DNA from: Dipteris shenzhenensis
Taxonomy: Eukaryota > Polypodiophyta > Polypodiopsida > Gleicheniales
Strand: one strand, 5' to 3'
Assembly (NCBI GenBank): GCA_047967505.1
Contig: CM106538.1
Length of the DNA stretch: 64,000 nucleotides
This document shows, in pieces, positions 44,051-56,220 of this stretch. The notes beneath the pieces are model-generated. The model did not search any database. It was not told the origin of the DNA and worked only from the letters and a program-made list of their open reading frames with translations. Each line of letters begins with the position of its first letter. The first letter of the stretch is position 1. Made by a program: the position numbers and the translations under genes.

Positions 44051-45525
44051 CTGTTGATGTACTTTTGAGCTCCCCATTGATGGGAATCTACTGTGAGATA
44101 TAATGCATCACAATCTTCACACAAACAAAAGTGTGTGTGTGTGTTGTTATGGATAAATTTGACCAAGGTAAAAGGCATAAATATATGTGGGTGCTTGTAT
44201 GTGTGGCAGTAGTATAATAAAATATGGTGTGCATAGGGCCCAAGGTTGAGGTGGTAGGGCATGACCATGTGCCACCCTTCCACGTAAGAGGACCCATAAG
44301 GTGTGTTGTACATAATCCATGGTAGTTATATTATAAAATGTTAAGGTGGCATGGTTCCTCCATGTGCCACCCCTCTACCTAGGCTGTCCCATGCCTGTAT
44401 TTAGTGAGACATGGACCAAGGACCATGGGAGAAGTAATATAAAATAGGTGGATATGGATATTATATTGGATTATTCCCTCCATGTAGGATAGGCCCATGT
44501 GGGGGGGGGGTGTAGATAGTCCAAGAATGCAAGTTAAATAATGGGGAAAGTAGGATGAGGTAGCAAGATTCCTTGTGCCAACCCTCCACTTGTCCTCCTA
44601 GATGATTGAACGTATTATAAAATTGGGAAGAGACCAGGGGAGTATCTTAGACTTGGGATATGGGGGTTGATATATGTGGAAAAATGAGGCCAAGGGTTGT
44701 TGCACACAATTGAGAGTGTGTAACCACCTAGCTCACATGGGAGACTTTTCCACACACACCATGCATGTGGGAGGATGCATTTATTAGGAGAGACCCCCTC
44801 TCTTAGCTATTAAAGGAGGGGGCTATTCCTTGATGGAACACGCTCATTCTTGTAAAGCCACCTAGCTAGTACTTTGATTTCTTCCCCCCATCTTTCCTTT
44901 CAAATAAAGCATGACCCTCCTCTCTTGATGTCTCCATCTCTACATTCCTCATCCCATCATGTACATGCTCCTCTTTCCCCTCTCCCTTCCACCTTGTGGC
45001 ATAGTCCCTCTCTTCATTCCCGCCCCTCTTAATCCTTTTTCCCCACCTATGTTAATGCTTCTTCCCTTATGTTCCCTTTTCCTCTATGGCCCTTGAGCGT
45101 CGCCATGCCGTGTATCTAGCATCATGCCTCGAATTCTTTTCTAGTTAATAGGGCTGGTGTGGCTGCTGGAATCGAAATCTCCACAGTTAGTGGTGTAAAA
45201 GTTGTTACTCCTATGGCTAAGTGTAGTTCTACAGCACCTTTCGTGTGTAGTTCTCTGCTTTTGCACCTCCAATTTGCATGTCTTCTGCTCGCAGTTCTCC
45301 ATCTCTGCAGTTGTAGAACTTCTCAGTTTCTGTGCCTTCCACTTGTGGTTCCTGCGCATCTTCTAGGTTCTTGCGCATCTTTTGTGTAGTGCCATGCATC
45401 TTCTGGTTGAGCACATCTGCAAAATCGCTTCTGCGCATCTTCTGTGTGGTGCCATGCAAAACTGCTCCTATGCATCTGCAATAAACCTCGTGCCCCCCCC
45501 CTTCTATCTTCTTCTTCTTCTCTTT
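44051..45525. other. Non-coding region with diffuse repeats
   Basis: A (GT)n run lies at 44130-44143 and a G run near 44501. The phrase CCATGTGCCACCC with variants recurs near 44268, 44370 and 44576. Around 45340-45470 the phrase TGCGCATCTTCT is repeated three times. No gene was seen. Confidence 0.5.
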
Positions 45526-45558
45526 CTCTTCTCCTCTCCTCTCCTCTCCTCTCCTCTC
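45526..45558. repeat. (CTCCT)n microsatellite
   Basis: At least five CTCCT units directly adjoin the tRNA-like sequence at 45571-45635. Confidence 0.9.
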
Positions 45559-45570
45559 TTTTTATTAAGG

Positions 45571-45635
45571 AGTGGGAATTGAACCCAAGACCTCCTCATT
45601 CACAAAAGAAAGACTTACCAATGGGCTAGCAAATA
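45571..45635 (-). ncRNA. tRNA-like SINE head or tRNA relic (candidate)
   Basis: On the minus strand an A-box-like TAGCCCATTGG (45618-45628) and a B-box GGTTCAATTCC (45575-45585) are 43 bases apart, start to start, as in a tRNA. The acceptor ends do not pair, so this is not a working tRNA. The sequence then runs into a (GGAGA)n simple repeat, the layout expected of a truncated SINE. It could be a chance match. Confidence 0.45.
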
Positions 45636-47160
45636 GGAAGTGATGAAAGTGTAATGATATTGCTTATATGGTGAAATCTCATGATGACCATAGGGAGTTT
45701 CCTCTGTTATAAAAAGAAAAAGTACTTCATTTCATGTGCTCTATTCATATTTGATACTAGATCATAGATTTTAAACTTTTTCAAGTTCACTCCTTAGACG
45801 CACACCACACGAGGAGGGTGGATATTTATGTCACTTCTCAATGAGTTCAAGGATTTGGTGCTTGGTCCTCCGCTCATCACGACTACCAATTGGCGAAATC
45901 TCTTTCTTGATCATGTCGATCTTCAACAACTGATTGTACAATGCATGGTTCAAGGAGACGATGGGTGGGATGATACACCATGGATGATTCAAGGTGAAGA
46001 ACTAGTGATACACTGGGAGGACTTTGATTTCAATTTTACTTATTGTGCGATGATCGAGCTACTTACTGCATCGGAAGAATTAAAAGGGTGACATTCTTCG
46101 AAGGGTGGGATGCTCCCCAAGCTTAGGGGGAGATTTGGTGCATCTGCTTATTAATTCCTATGGATAAGCTCGTCTTAAATGATTTCTTCTAGATCTCACT
46201 AAAAAGCTTTCTAGGGCTCGGCTATGGTTGGTAATGTTTCGACCAAGAAATACCTTTGTACCTAATCAACCTTTTGTGCCTCATTTTGAGCTTTAACTTG
46301 TAATTCTTTTTGGTCTAAAGATAAACTATCAACAAAGGATTACAAGTTTATTTGGTGCTGAACGTCTTGCTCAACTCACAACCTTGTCAAAACTGTCCAA
46401 AACAGAGGCCTAAACTTGGAGGGGCTTGTATCTCACTCTTCAAAGCAAAGAAAATAGGGCTTTTTGAAGCAAAAGAAAGCTCATATACCAGAGAAGATCC
46501 ATTGAGAAGGAGAGGTGCAATTCCATGTCAGGTCGCCATAGCTAGCTGCTTCAAAGTCAACTAGTTTTTCCTTGTTTTCTCCTTGAATATGCAGCCATTG
46601 CTGCTCAAATTTCAGCACAAGATAGCCCAAGGTATGGAGAAGCTTCCCCTGAAAGGAATTAGAGAAAGGTTTTCTAATATCTTAAAAATATAAATTTATG
46701 ATATATGATTTATTATATTAGAAATAAAATAGTATTGCAAGCTCAAGATATAATTTTATGATATACCATTCATTCATACTGCAAAGATAAAGATATAATT
46801 TTAAAGTCTTTTTAAATTAAATATCTTATTTCTAAAGAAAAATATAAATATATAGTTTACTTATAAAAAATTAATATTATTAATATATACAAGTTTAAAG
46901 AACATAAAGATATACTTTTTTAATTTATTATATAAAGAAAATTAAATTTTATTTTAAAACATAGAGATTATATAATATCATAATATATAATTTATTGTAT
47001 TAGAAATAATATAATATTATTTACTTTTATTATAAATAGTAAAGATATAACTTATCAAATAATACTATATTTTACTTATTCTATTAAAAATAATAAAGTT
47101 TTAATTATTAATAATTAATAATCTCATTTTAAAATGAGATTATTTATAAATAATCTTATT
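45636..47160. other. Non-coding region, AT-rich at the right
   Basis: It includes an unrecognised open frame (described separately) and, at 46680-47160, a very AT-rich stretch with many TATAAA, TTATTA and ATATAA words. No gene was identified otherwise. Confidence 0.5.
45828..46091 (+). CDS. Short open frame of unknown identity (doubtful)
   Basis: The 87-codon frame (MSLLNEFKDLVLGPPLIT...) is acidic and Trp-containing (WDDTPWMIQ, HWEDFDFNF) with no motif I recognise. The following bases read RMGCSPSLGGDLVH-like in another frame, in the style of an element's gag-pol end, so it may be part of a decayed retrotransposon. It has no promoter or intron signals. Confidence 0.2.
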   Translation: MSLLNEFKDLVLGPPLITTTNWRNLFLDHVDLQQLIVQCMVQGDDGWDDTPWMIQGEELVIHWEDFDFNFTYCAMIELLTASEELKG

Positions 47161-48364
47161 TTTAAAAGAAAAATATATCCATGGCCTCAATTTCTTTTAT
47201 TCACTCCATTCCATGGCCTCCTCTCTCCTCTCTCCTATTCTCCTTTTGTGTTCTCCCTCCTACCTATTCTCTTTCCTTCCCTCCATTCCATTACCTCTTC
47301 TCTACTCCTTTCCTTCATTCGTCCATTCAATTCTCCCTCTCACCTCCCTCTATTTCCTTCTCTCCATTCCATCGCCTCCTCTCTCCACTCATCTTCCCTT
47401 GTCCCATTATGTTCTCTCTCCTACCTCTCTCTCCTTCTTTCCCTCCTCCCTCTTCCCTTCTTTCCCTCCTCTCTCTTCCCTTTCCCCTCACCTACATCTC
47501 CCCATGCCTACCTCTCCCTACCTTAAGGCTCCCTAACTCCAATGGCCGTAGCTGTGAAACTATCTCCCTACTTCTCGTACCTCCTATGTCTTACAATTGC
47601 GACCATCTGAATCTCTCCCTACCTCTATCTATCTCTCTTCCTATCTCTCTCCCTATTGCTTGTGGCCATGGCCTTGCAATGACGATTGTCTCCCTAGCTC
47701 TCTCCCCATCTCTCCTACCTCTCCCATTTCCCATCACCTACCTCTCTGCCTTTCTCTCTCATACCACTCTCCCTACCTCACTCCCTATCTCTCTCCTACC
47801 TCTCTCCCTACCTATTGTGATTATGGTCATGCGACTATCTTCCTACCTCTATCCCTATCTCTCCCACCTCTCCCCTTTCCCCTTATCGACCTCTCTCCCT
47901 ACTTGTCATAGCTTCATCCACATAACTGTCTCCTTGTGACTATCTCCCTCGCTCTCCCCACTCTCTCCCCTTTCCCCTCTCCTACCTCTCAGGCCGTAGT
48001 TGCAACCACATGATTGTCTCCCTACCTCTCATGGTCTCCCTATCTCTCCCTACCTCTCTCATACCTCACACTCTCTCCTCTCTCTCTTGATTGTGGCAAC
48101 AATTTCCATCTCTCTCTTTCTCCATCTCCCTCTACTTTCTCCCTATCTCTCTCCCTCCTATGGTGGTGGCCGCCCTCTCCCTCCTCTCTCCCTACCTCTC
48201 TTCCTCCTCTTTCCTCACGGCCTAACGTTTCAGACACATTTATGCTTCCCTAGCCTTGTATTGCAACAAGACCCTTTCCCTTGTCATATGTCTCTCCCTC
48301 CTCTCTGCTACCTCTCCCTCCTCTTGCCAATACTTCTCTCTTCCCTCCTCTCTCCTCCACCCCC

Positions 48365-48399
<35 letters not shown>

Positions 48400-49320
48400 A
48401 AGATGCTACAATATCATAGTCATTTCTTACACCTGGCAATGGATGGGTTCATCATACGGCTAACCTACATGGATACCCCCCTTCCATAGGGCATACAAGT
48501 GGCCATCAGATAGCTATGGACTTCATTACACTAACTACTATAGGTAGAGAGTGGTAAATGGACACCTGTGGATGCAGAGCAGTGGATATATCAACTTTGT
48601 GGAGAGATCATGAGATAGAGGAGCATTACATATGCAAATGCACCATTTACTACAATATCCGAGGGAGATATCATTGCTTCTTCAGATTGGGTTTTGGGCC
48701 TTTGCATCAAGTTATGGAGTTTGAGGGCCAGAGATGTCTTGGTCTATTCCAACTAGAGATTCAACATTGCCGATTGGCCATCTTGAAGGAATAATGAATG
48801 AAGGGGAGGAGCATCATATAGGAAAATTATGTTTAGCATTTTCTCTCTCCTCTCTGCTTTTCTCTCTCCCTCCTTCCTGCTCTCCCCTTTCCTCCTTGCC
48901 TCTTTTTTTGCAGCTAGGGGTAGCTGTCCTATTGGTTCTCTTTGCTCCCTCTTTTCTTCCTCCTTTCTCTTCTCTCCTCTTCCCTTCCCTCTCTCCTCTC
49001 TCCTCTTCCCTTCTCTCCTCTCTCTGCCTCCAACATCCTCTCCACTTCCCTCCTTCTCAGCATGGCCTTAGCCTCCCTCCCTCCCTTCTCTCCCTCTCCT
49101 CCCCACCCTCCCCCTCCGTCCTCTCTTTTCTCCCCTTTCTTCCCTCCTCATTATTATTTCCTTGCTCCCCAACCCAGCATGCCACATCTCTTTCTTCCAC
49201 CTTTTCCCCTCTTCTCTCCTCCATTACTCCTTTTTCCTTACACTAAAAGAAGAACATGATCCTCGTCTCTTTCTTCCACTTCCTCTTCTCTCCTCCTCTA
49301 CTCTTTTTCCCTTACACTGA
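47160..49320. repeat. Pyrimidine-strand low-complexity array
   Basis: About 2 kb in which the plus strand is almost entirely C and T in words such as CTCTCCCTACCTCTC and CTCCTCTC. From about 47540 to 48130 it is punctuated every 50-150 bases by a related phrase (GTTGCAACCACATGATTGTCT and variants), so it is a degenerate minisatellite. A plainer phase follows at 48820-49250. The (CT)n run at 48368-48399 is perfect. Long frames here (for example 252 codons at 47181) are Ser/Leu/Pro composition artefacts. Confidence 0.85.
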
Positions 49321-49664
49321 AAAAAAGAACATGGGACCTCATCCATGATCTATTTTTTTCTTTTTAAAGTGACGGTTTATTAAGGGAGGTCATTGAGCTA
49401 AGTACAAAAGTTTTATTTTGGTTAACTAAAGAATAAAAAACAAAATATCCTTCCTTCCCCTTCCACAATTGAAAAAAAGCAAATAAAGGAACTTCAAAAT
49501 AAACAATACTTGCACCATACCTCAAAAAGTTCTTTGTAGCTTAGGTTAGGGTTTAAATAATGGAGATTAAGGCTAGAGGCTCTAGATGAGGTTTAGGAAA
49601 AATGGAGCTTAGGACTTGAGTGTAGGAATAATGGAGCTTAGGGTTAGGGTTTAGGAAATCCCAT
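49321..49664. other. Spacer with telomere-like words
   Basis: It contains TTAGGGTTAGGGTTTAGG at 49639-49656 and several GGAGCTTAGG repeats before it. No gene was seen. Confidence 0.5.
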
Positions 49665-50570
49665 CATACATGCTTAAAATGCAAAAAATGTGCAAGAAAA
49701 ATAGTGTGCAATTATTATGAAACTTTGTTCGAGTATAAGGGCCTTAATTGTTCAAATATCCTTGCAAAGTTTCATGACCATCAGACATATATATGTATGA
49801 TATGAGCATACCAATACACAAGTTTTTGAAAGTACACTTCGTCAGACCCACCATATCAGCAATGTTTGATCCTTAAGAATATTTGCATGTATAATGTTAT
49901 TACTCATTGAAAATCCTTTGAAAATTTTGTGATCATCATCAACATACATGTATGGTGTAAGCATACCAATGCACAATTCTTTGGCACTAAGGCACCATAC
50001 ATGCTTAAAATTGGAAGAATGTGCATATTGCACTATGCAAATGATGTCCAAATCTTATGAAACTTTGCAATTATAATGGCCATACTTTTTGAAAGATCCC
50101 TGCAAAGCTTCTTGACCATCAAACTCATAGAGGCATGGCATATGCATACTCATGCACAAGTTTTTGTAACTACATATGGTGCATGTTCAAAAATAAGAAG
50201 ATGTGCATGTCCCACCATAGAAATAATGTTGTATCCTTATGTAACTTTGCAAGTATAAGGTCTTAATCATTCAAAGGTGTTTGCATAATTTTGTGACCAT
50301 CGACAATATACACATATGGTATAAGCTAATTGATGAACAATTATTTCGTACTCATGTAGTGTGCATGTTTATAAGAACATGTGCATGTCACACCATACAC
50401 ATGATGTGATATCCTATAAAACTTTGGAAGTATAAGTGTCTTACTCATTGAAAGGTCTTTGCAAAGTTTCATGACCATCAGTAGCAGAAACATATGGTAT
50501 AATCATACCAATGCATATACTTATGCACTATGCATGTTTGAAAATGAGAAGATGTGCATGTCCCATGTTG
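49665..50570. repeat. Diverged tandem satellite, unit about 180 bp
   Basis: About five units share the same order: GTGCATGTC, CACCAT, CTTATGAAACTTTGCAAGTATAAGG, TCTTTGCAAAGTTTCATGACCATCA, CATATGGTATAAGCATACCAATGCAC. GTGCAT starts lie near 50021, 50203, 50381 and 50554; CACCAT-type starts lie near 49850, 50032, 50213 and 50391. The units vary by base changes and small indels. The unit length is typical of plant satellite repeats. Confidence 0.85.
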
Positions 50571-53500
50571 ATGAGCTTCTTTGTTGACATGGTTGCATAA
50601 GTGTCTAGTAATCCTTTACTAGCCTCCACATCCATGCAGTCACCTCTTTTTCCTTAACCACTATTGCCTTTTGTGTGAGTTTTGGGTTGTATGTTTCAAC
50701 AAAGAAGTTCTAGTTTCTGGGTTCTATGGTCCACATCCTATCCACATCCTAGGTTCCAATAAGAGTAGTTTGGGCTTTGAGTTCCTCCATACGAGGTTGA
50801 GATTTGAGTATGAATTCTTGGTCCTAGTTTTTATTTTTGGTTTTTGAGGTTATGTGTTGTAGGTTCTGGCTCCAAGAGAGGTTTTAAGTTTAATCAAATG
50901 GGTATCATGTTTCCAATTTTGAGTTTAATCAAATGGGTAGGTTTCCAATTTTGAGGTAGAGAGTTGATTTTGCTAGTAGGCTTAGAGCTCTATGATATCT
51001 ATTAGTATGTCCAAATATATGGTGGATTTCAAAATGTATTCTTTTTTATAACATTAGTCAAACATTGTTTCCCTACAAAAATTGAAAGCATGAAAGATTT
51101 ATAAAGACTATCTAGCAGACTCTCAAATAAAGACAATGCACTTGATAATGGGAATCATATAAGAATGTTTGAGAGATTCCATGGAAATAGAGACCTTATA
51201 ACACCTATATGAAGCAAAAAAATCAACTTGAGCACAAGGTGAGTATCCAAAGTCTAGAGAACACAATAGTTTTTGGTTTGAAAACATAATCTAAAGAACA
51301 AAATGGTTCAAAGTCTAGATAAGAAAATGTTTCTTTTGGTTTTGAGAGAGTCTTATGAATTTAGCTACAAGAGAAAGGATTCTCCTTGTTCATGAGAATT
51401 AAATGCCCAAGACATCATGTCAAAGAGCTCACAATTCAAAGATACTTTGGAGGCCTTGTAAGTGCCTTTGGATGGATTCAGTTGCTTCAGAAAAATTCTT
51501 AAACATTTAGTTGTTGTACAAGGAGAAATTGGCTTAGCACAAGTACCTTAAATGAGGTGGGATTTTGTGAGCCATGAGTTTTCCAAGGACGATTGAGACT
51601 TGGTGTGCAAAAAGTTTCAAGGAATGGCATCTTTTGGGTTTATAGGACTATGATTTTCTTTTTCTTCCATTGCATTATCTATCATGCATGATATTACCAC
51701 CCTATTTCATTGCCATTGTGTATCCTTTTTATATTCCTATTGTATCAACATTATTGTAGGCTTCATGGAGTAGTAGACACCTGAGATTTGTGATACTTGC
51801 ACTTGCAAATGTGAACAACCATGGAAAAGTTGTAGTAGTTGGAGCATTTTATTGTATTTTTTCCAGGAGGGGGAATTCATACGTCGACTTTGGAAAATTT
51901 GGAAGAGGTAATATAAGTCTTTTGAAATAACATGTTTTTGTGTTTCTAGTTCACACTCAATATAATTACACAAACTCTTTATGTTTTCCATACTATCATT
52001 TCTTAAGACTCTTGCAATATTGAGATTTTTGAGGAACTCACCATGTTTGCATATATGTTCATGATTTCATAGTTCTATTTTGCTACTCAAGAGACACCCA
52101 TTTGTATAAAACAAATAAGGTACAAAATAGAATTATACAGTTTTAGATCTAGGTTCATCTCTCTACACTAAATATGTTCCTATTTAAGACTTAACACATG
52201 TCTATAGATGATGAATATATTAGCCTTTCTAGTGGGCATGTTGTGTAGTTAAGCCTTGTCATTGCTACTGTCGCAAAAAAGTTTGGTGGAAACATCTAGA
52301 AAGGGGGGCAGGGGAGTGATGTGAGGAATTTTAATTAGGGAAGGTCTGTCGACTCTTGAGGTGTTATAGGCACAAAAATGAGGGAGGAGGGGGAGAGCGA
52401 AGAGGGAGTAGGAGGAGAGGAGCACATGGGTAGGAGGGAGTAAGGGGTGTCGAGGTAGACATTTTTTATGATGTTGAAGGCATATTTTGTACATAGCTAG
52501 CTTTATTGACCCATACGATCCCCATAACTTTTGCACTAAACATAATTTGACCAATGTGGTATGTGAGCCATAGTACACATTCCAAACTTGAATAAAAGAC
52601 CCAAAACTTATGAAATCACCATCTTGAATTTGAGCCTACACATTCCAAACTTGAATAAGAGACCCAAAACTTATGTTATCACCATCTTGAATGAGATCAT
52701 TAAAACATTGCAAATGCTATTTTATAGGTGAAGCATTATCCTAGTTTGTATAGGATCATACATCAAAAACTTTTCCACACACTATGGTTTATGGGGTCTC
52801 CACTCTTGTGCTAGAAATGCACAATGACATTTGAGGGTATGTTTAAAAAGGTTTAAAAAGTAGGCTCCACACTTATGAAGCTACTACATGGTGGTCTTAA
52901 AACATTTGTGGTTTATAACCATCATGTTGTTCTTGTTGAATCAACATTCTTTGATATTCTTTGTTGAATGATTGCAATATCCTCTAGACTTGTATTCATT
53001 AGTGGGGCTAGATATTAGCGAGCCATGAGAGAACCAAAAGCAAAAAATCTTTCCCTTTCCCTCCCTTTTCCTAACTATCGAGTCTCAATAATGTGAGTAG
53101 TTGCCTGCCGTCTCTAGCTCTTCTTGCTAACTAGAGCAGAAGCTAGAGTGTTACACTTCTTGGATAGGGTAATATGGTTGCTTTGTGACCCCCAAATGCC
53201 TCGAGCATCCTTAAGGTGATCTTTTAGTTACTACAGGGTGGGGGCGATGAAGTCACTCCATGGATTCTAGTTCCTTCTACCAGATCTTGCTCAGGGAGTT
53301 GAAGAGAGATAGTCCATCAGGCTGTTTGCAAGACTAGCTCAATCCTCTTCCCCACGGATCTATCTGAGGTAGCCTTGGGGGAGCGACTGACTCCAACTAT
53401 CATCCACATATGATCCATAGTCAATCTATCCAACCACCCATTCTACCTCCCCTAAATTTGTGACAGTCCATCTTTGTCCTAGTAGAGTCTTTGGTGGCAT

Positions 53501-55329
53501 GTTCTGGTCCTCTTCACTAGGAATTTCACCGTAGAGTCTCTCATTGGCATGTTCTAGTCCTCTTCACAAATAATTTCACCACCTTAGGAATGTTATAGTT
53601 ATGGCCACCATTTAGTGGGACTTTGATTCGTTGGCTTCTGTGCCATCATGTCACCAACTTCCTTAACCTTCCTGCGCTAAGTAGGCATCAACCCACATAC
53701 ATGATCTCACGACTTTGCAGAGACATGTGTCTTTGGTAAACAGTTGCCTAGGCCTGGTCATTGTGACCACCTTTGTGAGGAGGCACCCCTTGACCCAAAG
53801 TTACCAAGCCATTTTTCCAAGTTCCTTATAGCGCATTGTCTCACACCCCTAGATATTCTCTATCTACCTACCTATGTTGGTTTTGGGTACAAGTACCCAC
53901 TTGTTGAAGGTTGTTCAAGCTTTTCTTGGGAGTGTGGCATGTTCAAGGTTCACGAGCATGGATGCACCATTAGTAAATTTTGCTAATGCCTTAAAGACAT
54001 AGCCTTAGGCTATAGAACACCTCTTTTTAAAAAAATGAAGAGTTGGATGACAAGAGAGAAAAGAACATTGAGTATTAGAGAGGAATATCAAAGGGATACA
54101 AGCCTGCATTACTCAATTTGAGAATTAGCCTTATGAGACTTAAGAAGATGACACACTCCTAGAGATAGCCTCCATACCCCAGAACACGTCACATCCTAGC
54201 ACAACCTCTTTTGAGTTCCTCTAGCTTACATTCCCCATATGGATTTATGCATGAAGCAAATAGGTTACCCAATCAATGAGTAGATGAATGAAAACACCTC
54301 TCCATGTAAGTTTTTATGAGGGGACTCTTTACAAAAACCTACATCCTCCACAAGCAAGACACACAATGCCTCATATGAAAAATGTTATGATGTGGTATGA
54401 TCTCTTAGGAAATTCTTATTCCCATGACAATTTAGTGCCCAATCCATTGAGCTCACAATCAAGCTATCATAGCTTGGCCATACAGATATATATGATATTT
54501 TTGGTTGCAAACGGACCTATGGGCATGGACATTGGACTGGTAAGAAAGTTGGACTTGGAAGCAATGGATGGTGGGGCCATAGAGCTAACCTTGGTTCTTG
54601 TAATGTGTGTCATATTCATTTTGAACAAAACTATCATATCTTGTTGTGCATTGTGAGCCCTATAGCCTTAGTAGCCCATAACCTCTAGTAGCTCCAAGGA
54701 GAACTAGTTGGATTTTGAGCAACAAATAGAGAGAGGATATCCTTGTGCCTGAAATTGTCTTTCTTAGTCATGTAGACTCCCCCAAGCCAAAAAACCACCA
54801 AGTAAACCCTGCTGTCGGATTGGTTTATGACTAGTTAGAGCTTTTATGAGTCTCCCAAGAAAAAAAAACAAGACTAGGTGCCTTTGGACTGCTTTATTGC
54901 TACTTGGTGCCATGATAGGTGAGTTTGTTATGAGAGCAATGTTGTTATTATGTTATGAGAGCACAAATCAGGTGACTACTTTTTTGAAATAAGAGAACTA
55001 TTAATTTGTAGTACCACCTCTAAGGGCTCCCTTGCTCTATATGTTGGCATAGGTTGAGCTCTTCCAATGATTGAAGAAAACCTTCCAGAGATTAGGATTC
55101 AACAATGCTTGTTCGAGTGCTTGAAGCTTTATGTTGTTCAAAAAGATGAAGTATAGGTGCACATGTCACTCAATTTATTTCATGTAGATCTCTTTTCTCA
55201 AGGATGTAATGAATCAACTAAGGACCTAGAGCTTTGGTCTTCATGGAGCATGTTGAAGCTATGACTGTCAAATATGTGCAAATAGCAAAGGTGATTGTGG
55301 TTGCAAAGCTTTTCAATGTGCCTTGAAAA
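50571..55329. other. Long region without recognisable genes; local duplications
   Basis: Small direct duplications: 50887-50963 (about 40 bp, TTTAATCAAATGGGTA), 52575-52700 (63-bp step, CACATTCCAAACTTGAATAA) and 53483-53580 (about 54 bp, GGCATGTTCT and TTTCACC). A purine-rich patch lies at 52377-52450. Open frames, such as 53744-53986 and 54288-54656, show no known motif. Some may be decayed elements. Confidence 0.5.
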
Positions 55330-56220
55330 TTTGTCTAGCATTGTTTTATGCTACATTACAAGTAGGATTGGAGCTTACCAGGCATTGAGGTTGGTCAAAT
55401 AGTGCAACCTCCCAATTTAAGGCTAGAAGACATTTCTATTTGGATTCTAGATTTGAGAAGCTTGAGGATTTGCAAATAACATGGAATTTATTTGGATCTA
55501 GGCATGGCAAGGATGAGCATGATGGAGCTGGGGCTATTTTGCAAAGAGCATTAACACATTAATCAATAAAGCAAAATGGAAACACCTTAAAGTGCAACAG
55601 ATGTCATGGATTTCTTGAGGACCAACTCATCTCATGGGGCTTAAGCTAGCTACACATCTATGGAAATAAATGTAGCAAGAGTGTTTTGGGAGGTCAAGGA
55701 AGGAGATGTTGATAGATCTATATAGTGGGATTGTCAACCTATGTCAAAACACACAAATCCATGCACTATGTAAGAGGAGGTACATAAGGGGCTAGCAATA
55801 AAATAGCAATGAAAAGGTTGTCATGCTACCGCAATGCTAATATCCAAAAGTCTTAGAGAAATTGCACCAATAGAAAGCATGTGTCCGATTGAGAATACCG
55901 CATCATTATTCCGAATGTAGATGATTTGACCAGCAATAGGAGCTCATTGATGAGGCTATGTATGCAAGACATCATGATGCACTTATTGATGCTTTTTTTG
56001 TGGAATACAACTTTGCAATGAATGTAGAGGTAGAAAATGAAGAGGGTGTAGAATTATATATGTTGAAGTGTACCAAAGCTAAAGAGAAGAGCCAAAAAGC
56101 TATGAAGGATAATTGGGCAACATAATCACAGCAAGCTTCTATGTTGTGAGAGGTTTCTTCTATGTCCATCAAGGTGACAAACACTATGAGATTTTTTATG
56201 ATTTGCCTAATAAAATTTTT
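55330..56220 (+). pseudogene. Relic of an uncharacterised, probably mobile, protein family (QFK / HGK-HDG motifs)
   Basis: Joining frames on the plus strand, the sequence reads WSNSATSQFKARRHFYLDSR (55393-55452), then TWNLFGSRHGKDEHDGAGAI (55480-55539), ATDVMDFLRTN, VARVFWEVKEGDVDRS (about 55672-55719), DDLTSNRSSLM (about 55921), FVEYNFAMNVEVENEEGVEL (about 55997-56056) and FYVVRGFFYVHQGDKHYEIF (about 56137-56197). From memory, the pair of motifs (W/F)SDGxAxQFKxR and HGKxxxDGxGAxxKR recurs in uncharacterised repetitive proteins of animals and non-seed plants. The spaced acidic residues would fit an RNase H-like DDE transposase fold, but this is unproven. In the copy here SDG reads SNS, and frameshifts and stops show it is dead. 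Confidence 0.55.

Noticed and set aside
47181-47939. 252-codon open frame
   Set aside because: It lies entirely in CT-repeat DNA and reads as Ser/Leu/Pro runs in all three frames; no start context, domain or codon signal.
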